From Toxonevra muliebris (taxonomy: Eukaryota; Arthropoda; Insecta; Diptera; Pallopteridae), in assembly GCA_963691655.1 (NCBI GenBank), contig OY829326.1, positions 24,106,878-24,170,877 on the forward strand: 64,000 nt of DNA, written 5' to 3'. Both the position numbers and the translations under genes were made by a program. Every line of letters begins with the position of its first letter. Within the stretch, counting starts at the first letter, position 1. This document shows, one piece after another, positions 1 through 13,060 of the stretch. Under the pieces are notes generated by a model that did not search any database, was not told the DNA's origin, and saw only the letters and a program-made list of their open reading frames with translations.

Positions 1-956
1 TCGTTGGCAACACACTTTTTCACCTGTATTTGCTCTTTAAAACGTCTAATTATATATATCTTTTTATTTAATTTATTTTTAATGTGTGTTTGCTTAACAG
101 CTTTGCGTTAACTATGTATCAATCGAAAGCACAAACAGTTTTTGTGTTATTTTAATATGTACAAGTTTAGGGGTTTTTTGAAGGAACAGACCCATATCCA
201 CATTGTTATATAAAACATAGAAGGTGATAAATTGGACGAACAAACCAAAAGTTGGATTTTTCCCCATTCCGATCTATAACGCTTTTCGATCAAAGTATAA
301 CATTTAAATTATAAGCTAATGACAAGACAACTAAAAAAGTCACCATTCCTATGGGTTCATTCAGCAGTAAAGCAAACAATTTGGGCTAAAAGACGCAAAA
401 ACTTGAAACTCTACTTATTATGCACTGATAAGAAATATATTGTAATTCCTTTTAATCATGAATAATATTGGCTTAATTTTATATCTATAAATATGTATAA
501 AAAACAATCACGACGATATATTCATGGTATATTTTCGATGTACCACCTAACTTAAATGAGGAAAATCGTATAAACCTATAAAACGATTTTGCTATTGTGT
601 TTTAAAACTTTGCTTTAAAGTTTTCTTATAAAAAGATATTGTAACTATTGCTTCTATCATACTGATAAAATAATGAAATTGCTTGCATTATTACAAACAT
701 ACAAACTTTTCGTCTCTGTGTCCAAATCAAATCTTAACGTTTTTAATAATATGTTTTAATTAAGCTTCATTTTTATATTTTAATTCATATATTTTATCTG
801 TGATTCATGCCCAAAGTATTTTGGTTCTATCTGTCCAATTAATGTACATTTGTGCAAATGTAAATTCTGCTTCCTTTCATAAGTTGTATTAATTTTTAAA
901 TTATGTGAGTAAAAAAAGAGACACGTGGTCTGTTGTTTTTGTTGCTTCCAATAATT
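1..956. other. Non-coding AT-rich stretch, possible 3' UTR of a minus-strand gene
   Basis: No open frame of note on either strand. If the minus-strand coding tail that ends at 957 is real, this stretch would carry its 3' untranslated region. That placement is inference only. Confidence 0.25.
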
Positions 957-1050
957 TCACTCTTCATATTCATCATTGCCAGCGGCTGCGGCGGCGGCAG
1001 CGGCAGTAGCAGCTCCGTCTTCATGTCTTATAAATTCAAAACAAGTAATT
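957..1050 (-). CDS. Possible C-terminal exon of an unidentified minus-strand gene
   Basis: On the minus strand a frame ends with TGA at 957-959. It reads ...RHEDGAATAAAAAAAGN then DEYEE. The stretch is a GC-rich island in very AT-rich surroundings. Its alanine run uses mixed GCC, GCA and GCT codons rather than one repeated triplet, and it is followed by an acidic DEYEE tail, as at the end of many real proteins. A usable acceptor (TTTATAAG) lies near 1038, and another (GCATAG) further upstream near 1075. I recognise no family and found no upstream exons, so the gene is unidentified. A chance open stretch is the alternative. Confidence 0.35.
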
Positions 1051-2362
1051 CTATACGAAAATTGTTGCTATGCCTTTAGGTACTAAATTTGTTGCTAGCA
1101 CATTGTTTATGGGGGTGGGGTCAGCATACTTTTTTTTTCTGCGAATTACAAAATTCTTTATTTAAGCTATATTAGTACCATAATTTTTTTTTGTCTTTTT
1201 GTATTCCAACCAATAATTACGATGAGTAATCGCTTATAGTAGTATCATTTTCAATATGTGAACGCACATTTCGTACATTAAAATATTTTCAATTAATTAA
1301 AATGCAAAATGAGTGTCTAGGTTTGTTTCTGTATGTGTTTGCCAAATGGAGAGCGTTAAGCGTGTTTGCTAATATATGATAGCAGGTGGTTAGAAATCTT
1401 TAGAGTATACTCTTTAAGTGTTGTCCTCTTTTGTTTCTTCTTCTTTTTTGTTGTTCTTTGAATTTTTCTAAGTTACTACTTCTAATCAAAATTGTATTAT
1501 TTAGGCGCCTTATTAATTTGAACATAAATTAATTTATTATGTAGAGAAAAACGTGTTTTTTTTCTCACATTATTGAGTTATAAAAAAATAAATGAAAAGA
1601 AACAAAATAAAAGAACAAAAACCAGATTTGAAAAGTAGTAAAATCTTAATTTAAACATAATTATAAATTATTTCCAACTACAGCAAAAAAAATTGACGGG
1701 ATGCACTATTCCCAATATTTTGGCTTCTTGGACAAGCTATATCTAAGTAGTCAAGCTTGATTGCAAGGGCTGGATAACATATGCATGTATATAGTAATTT
1801 TAACCCTTAACTAATTCGGGGGCAATTCGAATTGGGTTTCTGCTAAGTCATAATTGTCTGGCATTCAAATAGTATGCACTTTGAAAAGAGAATCTGGTTT
1901 GGAATATACTTATTTCGAATTTTTTTTTTTTTTGTTGCTTTAATTGATAGGAATAACTTCGATGAATGTTTCAAAATAAATTTTAAGTATTTTTAAAGTT
2001 ACAGGACTCAAAAGTAGTTGTGCGATCAATACGTATTCTTAAAACTTAAATCGTTTTTTTTTCAAACCCACTTTTCCAAGTTGGTTTGGAAAATAACAAA
2101 ACAAAGTGGTCAACACTTTGAAATGTTGTGTTATAGTGCGGACACACGAGAGTGCATTTCGTTGGAATTCGGCATTTTAAATTTAGGTGGACACATGACA
2201 AAAAAGGAATTTCAAATTCGTTTTTTGACAGATTATAATATTGGAGAAGAAGAAGAATTTTGGTGTGTGTTTTGTGTAAATAAAAACAAGTCAAAATATT
2301 GCCTTTCAATTGGATTTGCACACCAAGATTTTATATTAGAATAATGGATAATTGGAGGAATG

Positions 2363-2620
2363 GCAATGAGTTACTCTCCGACTCCATTATTTTATTTTTT
2401 CACTTAAATATTACAAGAGCAAGAAAACAAAATCCAAAATGTCTAAAAAAAATGTAATAATTCTTAAATTTGTCTTGTTTTTTACAGCCTTGTGTTTGAG
2501 GGTTGCTAGTTACTTCCTTCATTGCAGACGCATTTCAACAAAATGAGTCAAATGAACAGAATTTATTTGACACTTTTTGTATGCCGAAATTCTGCATTTC
2601 AGACATATTTCAACGAAATG
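2363..2620. repeat. Dispersed repeat, copy 1 (partner at 53009-53235)
   Basis: This block shares long stretches with 53009-53235 in the same orientation, including GCAATGAGTT(A/G)CTCTC, AATATTACAAGAGCA, TGTGTTTGAGGGTTGCT and CATTTCAACGAAATG. The small open frames at 2018-2344 and 2503-2700 lie in or next to it and are not genes. No terminal repeats were recognised for this copy. Confidence 0.6.
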
Positions 2621-3856
2621 TTAAAAAAAAATTCATAGTTTTCAACTTAAGAAAGAAGTCAAATTTTGATTTTAAAAAGTTTAGATTACGATTTTTTTAA
2701 CATTTTCATAGATTTCTTCAATTTAGTTCATCTACTAACAAATTTTATTAATTATATATTATTATTGTATTAAACTACATTTTCTTTTGTTTTAATTTCA
2801 GTAAAAAATTAGAGGCTCCTTTGTTGCCTCCATTTCACTCCAATTCGATTGTAAACCAGTAATTTCAGTGTTCAAAAGCTACGAAATTAAATTATTTTTT
2901 TAATCTACTCATAACGGGTGGATATAATAATGCAAATGAAAAAATGCAAGAAGACCATGAAAATGGTCGTTCCTTTGAGCTGTAAATATGAGTCCCAACG
3001 TTTATTATTTAAGAGATTTAGGAAATAGAAAAACGCAGAAAAGAGTTCAAAGAGAAAATATAAAAGAATCAAAACAGTAGTGTAATACTTCTTTATATAC
3101 AATACTTTTACTTATTTTTTTTTTTTTTTTTTTTTTGTATGTTATAAATTGCTCACAAGCAACGTAAAAAGTTTCGTACAATACCTAATCACTACCGTGC
3201 TTAAAAATTGTAGACAGCAATTTTGCGTTACTCGCTAGTAGAATGATATAATTTTGCGTTGACCTTTCTCAATTCTTCTACGTACAACTTTTTTATAAGT
3301 TCTAGAGCAGAAATAATCATATAACACTCCTGTACATGAAGGTGATCAAAATGGTCAGAATTATGAGTCCTCAGAATTACATTTGCTGGGAAGTTAAAAA
3401 ATTATTGGCTTTGATTTTAGATCATGAAAATCACATATTTTTGTATATAAATATAAATAGGTTCCGTCCCTATTATGAGAGTTTAATTGCTAATGAAAAC
3501 CAACAACAATTGAAAACGTATGCAATATTTTTTTCTATGCATGTATAGAATTGAAGAAGCGTGAGGAATAATAACTGAAGTTAATTTGTTTTTATATTTG
3601 CTAATGACTCCGTCTTGTGGCTTCAGTTCATCATCATGAAGGTGAATCACATGAAATGCCAGTTTTGGTATGCTAGTTTATTTATAAACTGACTATTATT
3701 TTTGGGTGAGAAATGACAATTTAGTTTTGAAGTTTTATTTTTACATTTTTTTTGCTTATCTTTAGGTTAATCGGATGATTTTAAGGATCGTATCAAAATC
3801 TAAATTAATATAACCCGAGAGAAATATATTCCTAGTTTCTGTAAATTACAAATTTT

Positions 3857-3968
3857 ATTTACTTTTTTCTCTCACTTTTTACTCCCAGTTTTTCTCGTAT
3901 CAATTTTTTCGAGTACATGAACACTACTAGTAAAAACTATTAAACATTTTTTGTACGTGAACATACCC
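3857..3968. repeat. Partial copy of the element seen at 56191-56571
   Basis: The block carries CTCTCACTTTTTAC, TTTTTTCGAGTAC and a terminal GTACGTGAACATACC in the same order and spacing as the right half of the element ending TACGTGAACAGACCT at 56571. No left end was found, so it looks 5'-truncated or strongly diverged. Confidence 0.45.
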
Positions 3969-4315
3969 AATATGCTCCTTATCCTAATAAAACACTGTGT
4001 AACTGCATATTTTTGTTTTTTTTTTTGTTTTTTGTTATTTTATTTAATTTACATTATTCAAATTATTAATCAAATATTTAAGCATAACGTACGACCCTTT
4101 ACATTACATCATTTGTTATAATTAAAGTACAACCAAGTAATCGTACCAACTCTAAAAATTAGTGTAAAAAATTATTAAAAAAAAAAATTAAGAACAATTA
4201 CAGTAATCATACTCGGAATTTGTTGAGCACGGTTCCAAGTAATAGTACTTCATGTCTAATTAGCTTAAAAAAGTAATCATTACCGCCCAACTCTGGATAT
4301 ATGTAAGTACATTAA

Positions 4316-4729
4316 GGTGGGCGGATAAAAAAAGTTAATATTTTTGCCCCCGCGATTGATATATTGTCATTGTTAATCTAACGCCATAAAGCGTTTTTCG
4401 AGCGTAAACACACCTCGTGAGCTGGATTTTTTGAAAAATTGTAAGTTCGACAAATACCAGTTTTTGTAGGGACAACTTTTTGTTTACGCCAATCGATAGA
4501 ACTAATTGGTACCTTTCTAGCATTGTTTGTTTGTGGAAAATGTCAGACTTACGAGCGATTGTTGATGATTCTAGAGCAAATTTCACCACAAAAATTACAT
4601 ATTTAATTTTCTGATGCTCTATAAAAATCCGTTTTTGTTGAATTTCCAGCTCACGAGGAGTGTTCGCAATCAAAAAACTGTTTATGGTGCTTAACTTACA
4701 ATGATCCAATGACTACATCTTCGCCCACC
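4316..4729. mobile_element. MITE with about 110-bp terminal inverted repeats and TTAA flanks
   Basis: The 414-bp element starts GGTGGGCG and ends CGCCCACC and is flanked on both sides by TTAA (4312-4315 and 4730-4733). The inverted similarity runs deep into the element. Near 4370-4430 and 4640-4700 the arms share CCATAAA, then CTCGTGAGCTGGA in inverted orientation. There is no transposase. The 124-codon minus-strand frame at 4335-4709 reads through the arms and is an artefact. A TTAA duplication is typical of the piggyBac group, but that assignment is inference. Confidence 0.75.
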
Positions 4730-7700
4730 TTAACCCATATCGTCCCGGTAATAGATGCCATGATCCAATTTGGAAAATTTTCAACACCAAATTTCCATAC
4801 GTCTTAAATAAGAAATTTTAGTATTTAAAAAATTCAAAAATATAGTTTTTAAATTTTAGAGGCTATAGTAGTTTTTGGCTTACTCCAAGAAAATTAGATG
4901 ACCAGGTGTAAAAAACTACAAATATTTTTACGCCACATCATGAGCAACAAATATTTCCTGGGATCAAATGTATTTAACACAGTATTTTAGAAGTTATTAT
5001 AAGTTAAAAACAGAAAATATGAATTTTTGTTGAAATTTGCCTATTTCTTCATACATTTTTTTACAAAAGTATGGTCAGCTGTAGCCTCAGAAAAATATAT
5101 ATAAGGACCTGTGAAGTTATAATTTCCACATGATGCTTGTTATTTTATCTTGGCGAATTTCTCATTTCAATGCAAAATAATTAATTTTACTATTTTTTGT
5201 TGATTTTCAAAACCACCTGCCAAAAAAGTATGTCTGTTTACCTGGCCTTGAAGTCAAGTCAAATACAATATTTTAAAATCATCTGAATGCAATTTTAAAG
5301 TCAGTATATGTATATAGAATTTTTATACAGTAATTACTTTTGGGGAAAAATTTATAAATGTATTTTTGACGGATTTCCAAAATTGCTGTTCGATTAATCG
5401 AACGTTAGGACGATATAAGTTAATTTACATATAATTTTATTTCAGTTTCATCTTGAACAATTCAGAAATTTTTTTTTCTAAATATAATTAACATGCAGTC
5501 ATAAGTATTTTCCTGTTAATTTTCTTTGACATGTGCACATACATACAAATGTAAATATTTAATAGCTGACATTTTATGCTAAAAATATTCTCAACAATAG
5601 TGAAGAAATTTTCCGCCTTTTATGGGTTTTTGTTTAGCATATACCTATACAGATAATGAATAGAAAGGTACGCGGGTTTTAATAAGCCAACCTAGCAAAT
5701 GGTTGTGCATTGTTTACGTGTATACACACAGCAATTTTTATCATGTAAACAATAATGTTATTTTCTTAATAACACTGCACGCAAGTGTAGAAATATTTCC
5801 TCAGCGTAATTTCTCTATTCGATATAAAATACCTATTTATTCTTAAACATTTGTAATAAGTATTAGATCATTTCATCGATACAAATGGTGTGTTCTCAAA
5901 AAAAAACAATCATAAATCCAAACAGCGCAATGAGAAGGAAGGAACGATGGCAGGACATACATATATTAGGCTCTTGGTGTTTTTTTAGTGTTATTGACTT
6001 TGACGGAACTGCGTAGTTTTACTATAAATATGTAAGGGTTGCTTCAAATCCATCAACCACTGCATTAAATGAACATATTGTTTTGATTTGTGCTCATCAC
6101 TTTTTGAACCTAACCAAGGTCTGAGTAGATTTTTAAAATTCTTACTAGTAATCGGTTTTCATCTGAAAGAAATAAATTATAAAAATAAAATGTCGAAGTG
6201 GGAAGTCAATCCAAGTAGAGTACTTTATAAACGATTACTACTAATTCGAACATTTAATTATTAAAATTTAATATTTTATTCATTATTTAATAATTTATAA
6301 AGAAACAAATTATGAGAATAACTTATCTTATCTTACTTACTACTCTAATAGTATTTTATTTATTTTTAATATATTCACTTAATATGTAAATATTATTTAA
6401 TGGCCACGTGCCCTTATCGTTAATACATATTTTGCAATGAGAATGTTTAATTTTTCATTTACACTTCGCCGTTTGTTGGTTAAAAATTTATGTACAGTCG
6501 CGAGATTAATATTTCTGAAGTAGTTGTCACTATTTATGCCATTTTAGACTAGCGGGGAGCAAATGCAAGTAAAAATCTGCAAATTTTATATTTAAGTTTT
6601 CAGAGGCTGAAAAGTTAAAACTAATAATTTTCGTGACTTTAAATTTTTCTTTCTATGTGTTCTCGTCGTCTATGGAATACAGGGATTCCATCAAGTAGAA
6701 TTTTTCCCAATAAATTATATTTCCCTGAAAGATTTCCCCATGTTTTGTATCTGGGTTTCTGCTGAATTACGGATTTCATTATAGTAGTTAAATCTTTGGG
6801 CGGTTTGCGGAGAGTACGACCAATAAATTTTCACTTTCTTACATTATTTATGGATTGTCATTGGCCACGAGATCTTAAGTATGCGCCTCAGGCGTTTATT
6901 GGCGAAAACTTGTTATTTATTTAGTGCAGTGCTCATCAGCAACACAAAAGGGCCGATATTGGATTTAAAAATATATAACTTGGGGTGTATGGAGATCGTA
7001 GATGAGTTTGTTATCGAGATCTTTTAGATAATTAGTACGACTTCAATGCATGCTTCCATGATCGGCATGTATGAATTTTGTGAAAGCATCAATAAAAAGT
7101 AAAAATAAAAGTGGTGAGATCTGGTAACGCGAGTGGCAACAAATTTTTGTCGTTAGCTGTATATAGACAATGTAATGTAATAGACAATGCAAACAATATC
7201 GAAAAAAACGAGCTACAATAGAAAGAAAATCAACAGTACAAATTTAATATTATTGTGTGATAAACACGGATTCTGCTGTTGTATGCTTGTGAATTTTCTT
7301 TGGCAAATGATTTTTTTTATATGCCATTTGGGTTTTTTAGTTTTTATTTAAATTTTACAAATGACCGACAAAAAGCGCATGTGCTCCCATAATTAAAAAT
7401 CCAAAAAAAAAAAAAAAAAAAATTTGCCAAGTTCATTTTTGTTGTTGTGTGAAATTGTTATTGTTCTTATAGAAAAATTTATATGTTTAAATATATATAT
7501 TTTTATATACAAATCTAAATTTATTAATATGAAAATAGCATAGATTTTTGCATTTTTTTCTTGTACAAATAACAACAAACGAAAACAATAAACAATGCTT
7601 CGCTGCACTTTTAAGTCATTCAAATGTTCTTTAAATAGAGCTAGACATGCTATTGATATTTAAAAAAAAAATATTTCATTGAAATTTTAATTAAAATTAA

Positions 7701-7753
7701 TAAAAAAAAATCGGAAGTGCCACTCATTCATTTATTGCATTCTTGTGCATATT

Positions 7754-7761
7754 TATCGATA
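7754..7761. promoter_or_regulatory. DRE-type core promoter motif TATCGATA
   Basis: A perfect palindromic TATCGATA lies about 1 kb upstream of the first recognised importin-4 exon, with a second ATCGAT just downstream. In Drosophila this is the DREF-binding element common in housekeeping promoters. That fits a nuclear transport receptor, but the transcription start was not located. Confidence 0.4.
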
Positions 7762-8785
7762 AATCGATTTCTCTTTCAAACTTTCAAACCGTAACGAGAG
7801 AGCACGATATTGTAAATTTTCAATTTTATAAAATCCTTTGCATACAAAAATACCACAACCGCTTCAAGTTCACCTTTGATGTGTGTGTTTCGTGCATGAG
7901 AAACATCTGCTGAAGCACACGTTCTTTTACATATGCTCATAACTAAATATCAGTGAAATTTGACAGCTGCTTCTGGTTATTACTTTTCTCACTTTCCTTC
8001 TCAACGTCCTTTCAATGTCTTTTACTATGTATGAATATGATAGCAGCTTGAAAAACTTTTTATGTTATTGCAACACATAGATTTTCTTTTCTTTTTTTTT
8101 TTTGTATTTTGTTGTTCTCTTTGATTGGTGATTTTTCATCTAAAAATAAAAACGAATGCTTTTTTTTTTTTGATGGACAGGTGGAAATGATTTCTTCTTT
8201 CTACTAAGCAAAACAGCAGGATTTAAAGAGTATATACGTTATTATTTTTAAACTATTGATGTTTTGTTGTTGCTATTGCTGTCAAGATAATTTCCTTTTG
8301 TTTTCACATTGTTGCGCTTCAATCTGTGTAATTGTCAGAACAAAAAGGAAATGTGAAAAGAACAGGAAAAGTTGAGGTAACAACTGCTTGATGTTTGCTG
8401 TTATTTCCCAATTCAAGGGTATTTGCAGCTGTGTGGGTGAAATATAATGTGGAATTTTTGTTTCATATTTAATAATAATAATCGTAATAATTCTTTTGAT
8501 ACATCGCTATGTTGCTTTTAACTACTATTTAAATCAGGATCTCGCTCAATCCAACTCTAGAACTATTGTACTATGATTATTTCGTAATAAATTTAATAAT
8601 ATATTGCGATCAGTAAGATCTGTCCTACCTCATTCCCATTCGAATATACTTTTGGTGAACTGTAGGACGGGTTCTATGAATTTAATGCCCTTGCTTTCTT
8701 GTTTCTATTACCATAAGATTCTATATATAAAAATTATTTTCTTTATAACAATTTAATAAATTATTTTTTGCTTTGTATTAAACAG

Positions 8786-11700
8786 GCCACTAACGATCTA
8801 CAAGAAGCCTACAAGCGTCCCGAAACAATTCAGATACTATGCGAAATCGTTGTGACGAACAAGGAGCCGCAAATCCGACAATATTCTGCTGTATTGCTGA
8901 AAAAACGTTTATGCAAATTACGTCATTGGCAATTGGTATCACCAGATCACCAACAAACGTAAGTTATACATATTGAATCTCATATACAAGTTTTCTGACT
9001 ATATTTTCTTTAACCAAAAACCAAAACAGTATCAAAAAAGGTATGCTCAATGCGCTCATTATGGAACCGGAGAAAAATGTACGGAACGCAATCGCTCAAT
9101 TTGTCGGTGTAATTGTGCGTCATGAATCTGAAAAGAAAGATCCCTGGATGAGTGATGTACTCAAGTTTATTTATACTTATTGCGCTTCAGCGGATCCACG
9201 GGAAAGTGAATTGGGCTCGTCGATTTTTTCTACACTCACTGACGTGGCACCCGACCAATTTGTTCCACATATGGAATCGATTTGTGAAATGTTCACTGCT
9301 GCCCTCACAGCTACCGAAGCGAGCGGCAATATGGCTACACCAGTAATATTCAACATTTTGGCGGGCATGACCTACTTGGTGCCATTCATTTTGGGCCATA
9401 ATTCTGCCGAACAAACCTATCAGAAATCGATTCCTTTGATTATTAAGTCATTGCAAGCCTTTGCCGTGCAACCTGATCCTGATCATTTTGTGCGCGCTTT
9501 TGATATTTTGGAGAGTATGGCTGATTACACACCTAAGCTTTTGAATTCCAACATTAAGATGCTGTTGGACTTTTGCCTCGAAGCTTCGAATAATACACAG
9601 TTGGATAGTGCTGTGCGCGTGAAGGCAGTGGCTTATATTGGTTGGTTGGTTCGTCTGAAGAAGAAGGTCATAATCAAGCAAAAATTGATTGAACCCATTA
9701 TTAAAGTGGTTTTCAATTTAATGGCTACCGAGCCAGAAAGTGACGATGGTAATTGGTTGATTTTAAATTTATATACCATGAATTGCCTTTAAGTTTTTAT
9801 ATTTTGTGCTTTTAGATGATGAAGATTATTTCCTGGGAGAAGATAATTCCAATCCAATGACCACCGCTACGCAAACAATGGATTTACTTGCATTGAATGT
9901 ACCACCAGAGAAATTGATTCCACCATTGTTGATGCTGTTAGAGCCAGCATTGCAAGGTCAAGATCCTTTGCCGCGTCGAGCTGCATACTTGAGTATGGCC
10001 GTTATTGCTGAGGGTTGCTCAGAAGCCATTTGCAACAAGTATTTGGAAACGATGTTGAACATTGTTAAAGTTGGCATTACTGATCCGACACCGCTGGTGC
10101 GCAATGCCGCCTTCTTCGCGCTGGGACAATTCTCAGAACATTTGCAACCAGACATTACCAAATTCGCTCCACAAATTCTGCCGATTCTTTTTGAATTCTT
10201 ACATCAACTGTGCAACGAACTCAGGGTAGGTACATTTACATATGTGTAACATATTTTTATTATATTTATTACTGCTGTTCCTAGTTTGTTGCATCGCGTT
10301 TGCTTAATTACTTTGTATAAAATATACATTTTTGAATATCTTTTATTTTTTCCTCTTAATAACCGCTTACAAAAGGCTTCTTGGCCTACTACTTCTACTA
10401 CCACTACAACTAATGAAGTAGTCCACACCGATTCATGGCCACATAAAACTGATACAATACTTTATCTCAGCGAAATGCAAATCAAGCGAAAATCGGTTTT
10501 AACTAATTATGTAGTTAACATTTTTTATATCTTTTTGGTTTTTATGTATTTTAAATAAATGCCTCACTTTCTCTCCCAGTCCAAAATGTTGATACAGTTG
10601 AAGCTTAAGGCCATGGGAAATACAATAAATTGAAACAAAATAAGTTTTTGCAATATAATTTTTTTTTATTCATGGAGGAAAGCATTATGAAATCGTTTAA
10701 CCAATCAACAAATTAATAGTAAAAGAGGAAAGTAGTCAAGGACTTGGCTCATTGATCATTAAATACATTTTTGACTGGGAATCTTTTGATTTCTATTATA
10801 TTCGGTTTTAACTATTAATTAGCATTTTGTTTTGTTCATACGCACTGTTAATCGCACTTAAAAATTTTTTTAATTATTTTATTATATATTAATTATTAAA
10901 CTTTTTGTATTGGTTTTTCTGCATTTAGAGCGGTGGTACCGAACCTAAACATATCGATCGCATGTTTTACGCCTTGGAAACCTTCTGTGAGAATTTGGAG
11001 GATGCTTTGGTGCCCCACTTACCAATGCTGATGGAAATGTAATTATAATTAGCACACTCCTTGATCTTTATAAAGTATAATTTTTAAATACAATTTTCTT
11101 TACTTTACGAATTTCAGTCTTTTTGAAGCTTTGAATCCAAACAATTCTGTGCGCGTGCGTGAGCTTGCGTTGAGCGCAATATCTGCAGCTGCCAATGCTG
11201 CCAAAGAGAATATGATGCCATTCTTTCAACGTTTAATTGCCATTTTGCAATCGTATTTGGTTATTACAGAAAATGAAGATATTATTAATTTGCGTCCACA
11301 GGCAATCGACACTTTGGCGGCCATTGCACGCACAATTGGCAAGCAAAACTTTATGCCATTGGCTACTGATACAATGAACTTTGCTCTGACGCTACTTGAG
11401 AAAGCCGATGATCCTGATGTTCGTCGTGCACTGTACAATTTAATTGCTTCTCTGGCGGAAGTTGTTAATGATGGTATGGCTCCTGTATATCCCAAGATTA
11501 TGGAACGTTTCTATGAATCGATTTTGTCCACTGAGGAGGTGATACCTGAATTCAAAGATGATGTTGTCAATGTACCCGGACCAGATAACGATGACAACGA
11601 TGATCAAGAAATCGACATTGAGAATTCCGATGGTGAAGATGATGATTTGGACAACATCGCGGGCTATAGCGTAGAGAATTCATTTTTGGATGAAAAGGAA

Positions 11701-13060
11701 GAAGCTATTTTAGCACTGAAGGAATTTGCGGAACACACTGGCGCCGCTTTTATTCCGTACTTGGAAAAATCATATCAGACTGTCTACAAAATGATTGATC
11801 ATCCACAGGAAGATATACGCAAAGTTTCAATTGATGCGTTGACCGTTTTTATTATTGCACTTTACAAACAGAACGATGTGCAGGGCGTTACTAATGCCAT
11901 TGCAATTCTTATACCTAAATTGGGTCAAATTGTGCGCGACGATGAAGAAGTGTCTGTGGTGCTTTCGGCTTTGGAAGGTTTCTCTGATTTGTTGAAGGAA
12001 GTAAAGGAGATGGCTCTGCCTACCGATGAATTGCGTGATACCATTTTCACGTGTATACATGATGTGCTCTCTGGCAAGGTGGCATGCCAATTCGATGATC
12101 CAAGCGGCGGTGGTGGCGATGAAGATGATACCGAAGAAAGTGAATATGACGAAGCTATAGTTGAGGGTGCAGGCAATATGTTGCCATTATTCGGACATGC
12201 TCTGATGCCCGATCAATTTGCGTTGTACTTTGGGCGTGTTTATCCAATAATTGTGCAAAAATTGGTATGTATTAAAAAAAGATATGATTAATTTTATGAG
12301 TAATTATTTATAAATTCTATTTATTTTACTTTCATAGCAAAAAGCTAAGAAAAATGAAGAGCTTGAATCACAACGCGCTTTTGCCTATGGTGCACTTGCT
12401 GAATGCTTCTCACCATTGCAAAAATACTGTGGCACTTACTTCGATACATTCTGTCCCCTCATGATTGCTGGTTTATCTGATGAATTCGATCAGGCGCGTC
12501 AAAATGCTGTATACGGTTTGGGTGAGCTAGTGCTGTATGCTGAGGAGAAATCATTTGAGTAAGTTTATCTTTTCTTTTCCTAAGAAAAGTTAACATATTT
12601 ACTAATTTTTGTTTGTTAATACTTGATCAACAGAGCTTATCCTCACATTTTGGGCGCACTCTCACAAGCTGTCGCCAAAGAAGCTAAGCCCGGTGCTTTG
12701 GATAATATATGCGGTGCCATAGCACGTCTCATCATAACGAACAGCGCACTTGTGCCATTGCCACAAGTGTTGCCTGTTTTCATGCAAAAATTACCATTGC
12801 GTGAAGACTTCGACGAGAATTCTTCGGTATTCAAATGTTTCAGGCTATTGTTTATACAAGCACGTGAGGCTATATCCACATCAATGGAACAAATTATTGC
12901 CATCACCATACATGTGCTGTACAAGAAAGAATACGTCGAACAGGAGACAGCTGATTGTGCGCTCGGATTGCTCAAGGAAATACGCGAAGTTTATCCCGAT
13001 AAATTTAATTCAGTGGCGAGCTCAAATCCTGAAGTTATACAATTCTTGCAGACATTGTAA
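8786..13060 (+). CDS. IPO4: Importin-4 (karyopherin-beta family), seven exons, 5' exon not found
   Basis: Nuclear import receptor of the importin-beta family; known relatives carry histones H3/H4 and ribosomal proteins through the pore and release them on RanGTP. Exons are 8786-8958, 9030-9748, 9816-10225, 10929-11038, 11118-12264, 12338-12558 and 12634-13060, all with GT-AG junctions and consistent phase. They give 1068 residues before TAA, against about 1080 for the human protein. The first exon has the importin-beta N-terminal motif (ATNDL...PQIRQYSAVLLKKRL...LRHW), the rest HEAT-like helical pairs. Two acidic segments stand out, at visible residues 627-651 (DNDDNDDQEIDIENSDGEDD) and 805-815. 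About 20 N-terminal residues and the ATG must lie in an upstream exon, since the frame enters 8786 at phase 0. No stop or frameshift is seen. The gene converges on Dbp73D. Confidence 0.93.

Noticed and set aside
2018..2344. 108-codon plus-strand open frame and its antisense partner
   Set aside because: Neither resembles a known protein and they lie next to a dispersed repeat; both look like chance frames in AT-rich DNA.
4335..4709. 124-codon minus-strand open frame
   Set aside because: It lies within the inverted arms of the 4316-4729 MITE and resembles no protein family.
9152..12975. Several open frames antisense or shifted within importin-4 exons
   Set aside because: They are shadows of the importin-4 reading frame and show no family motifs.
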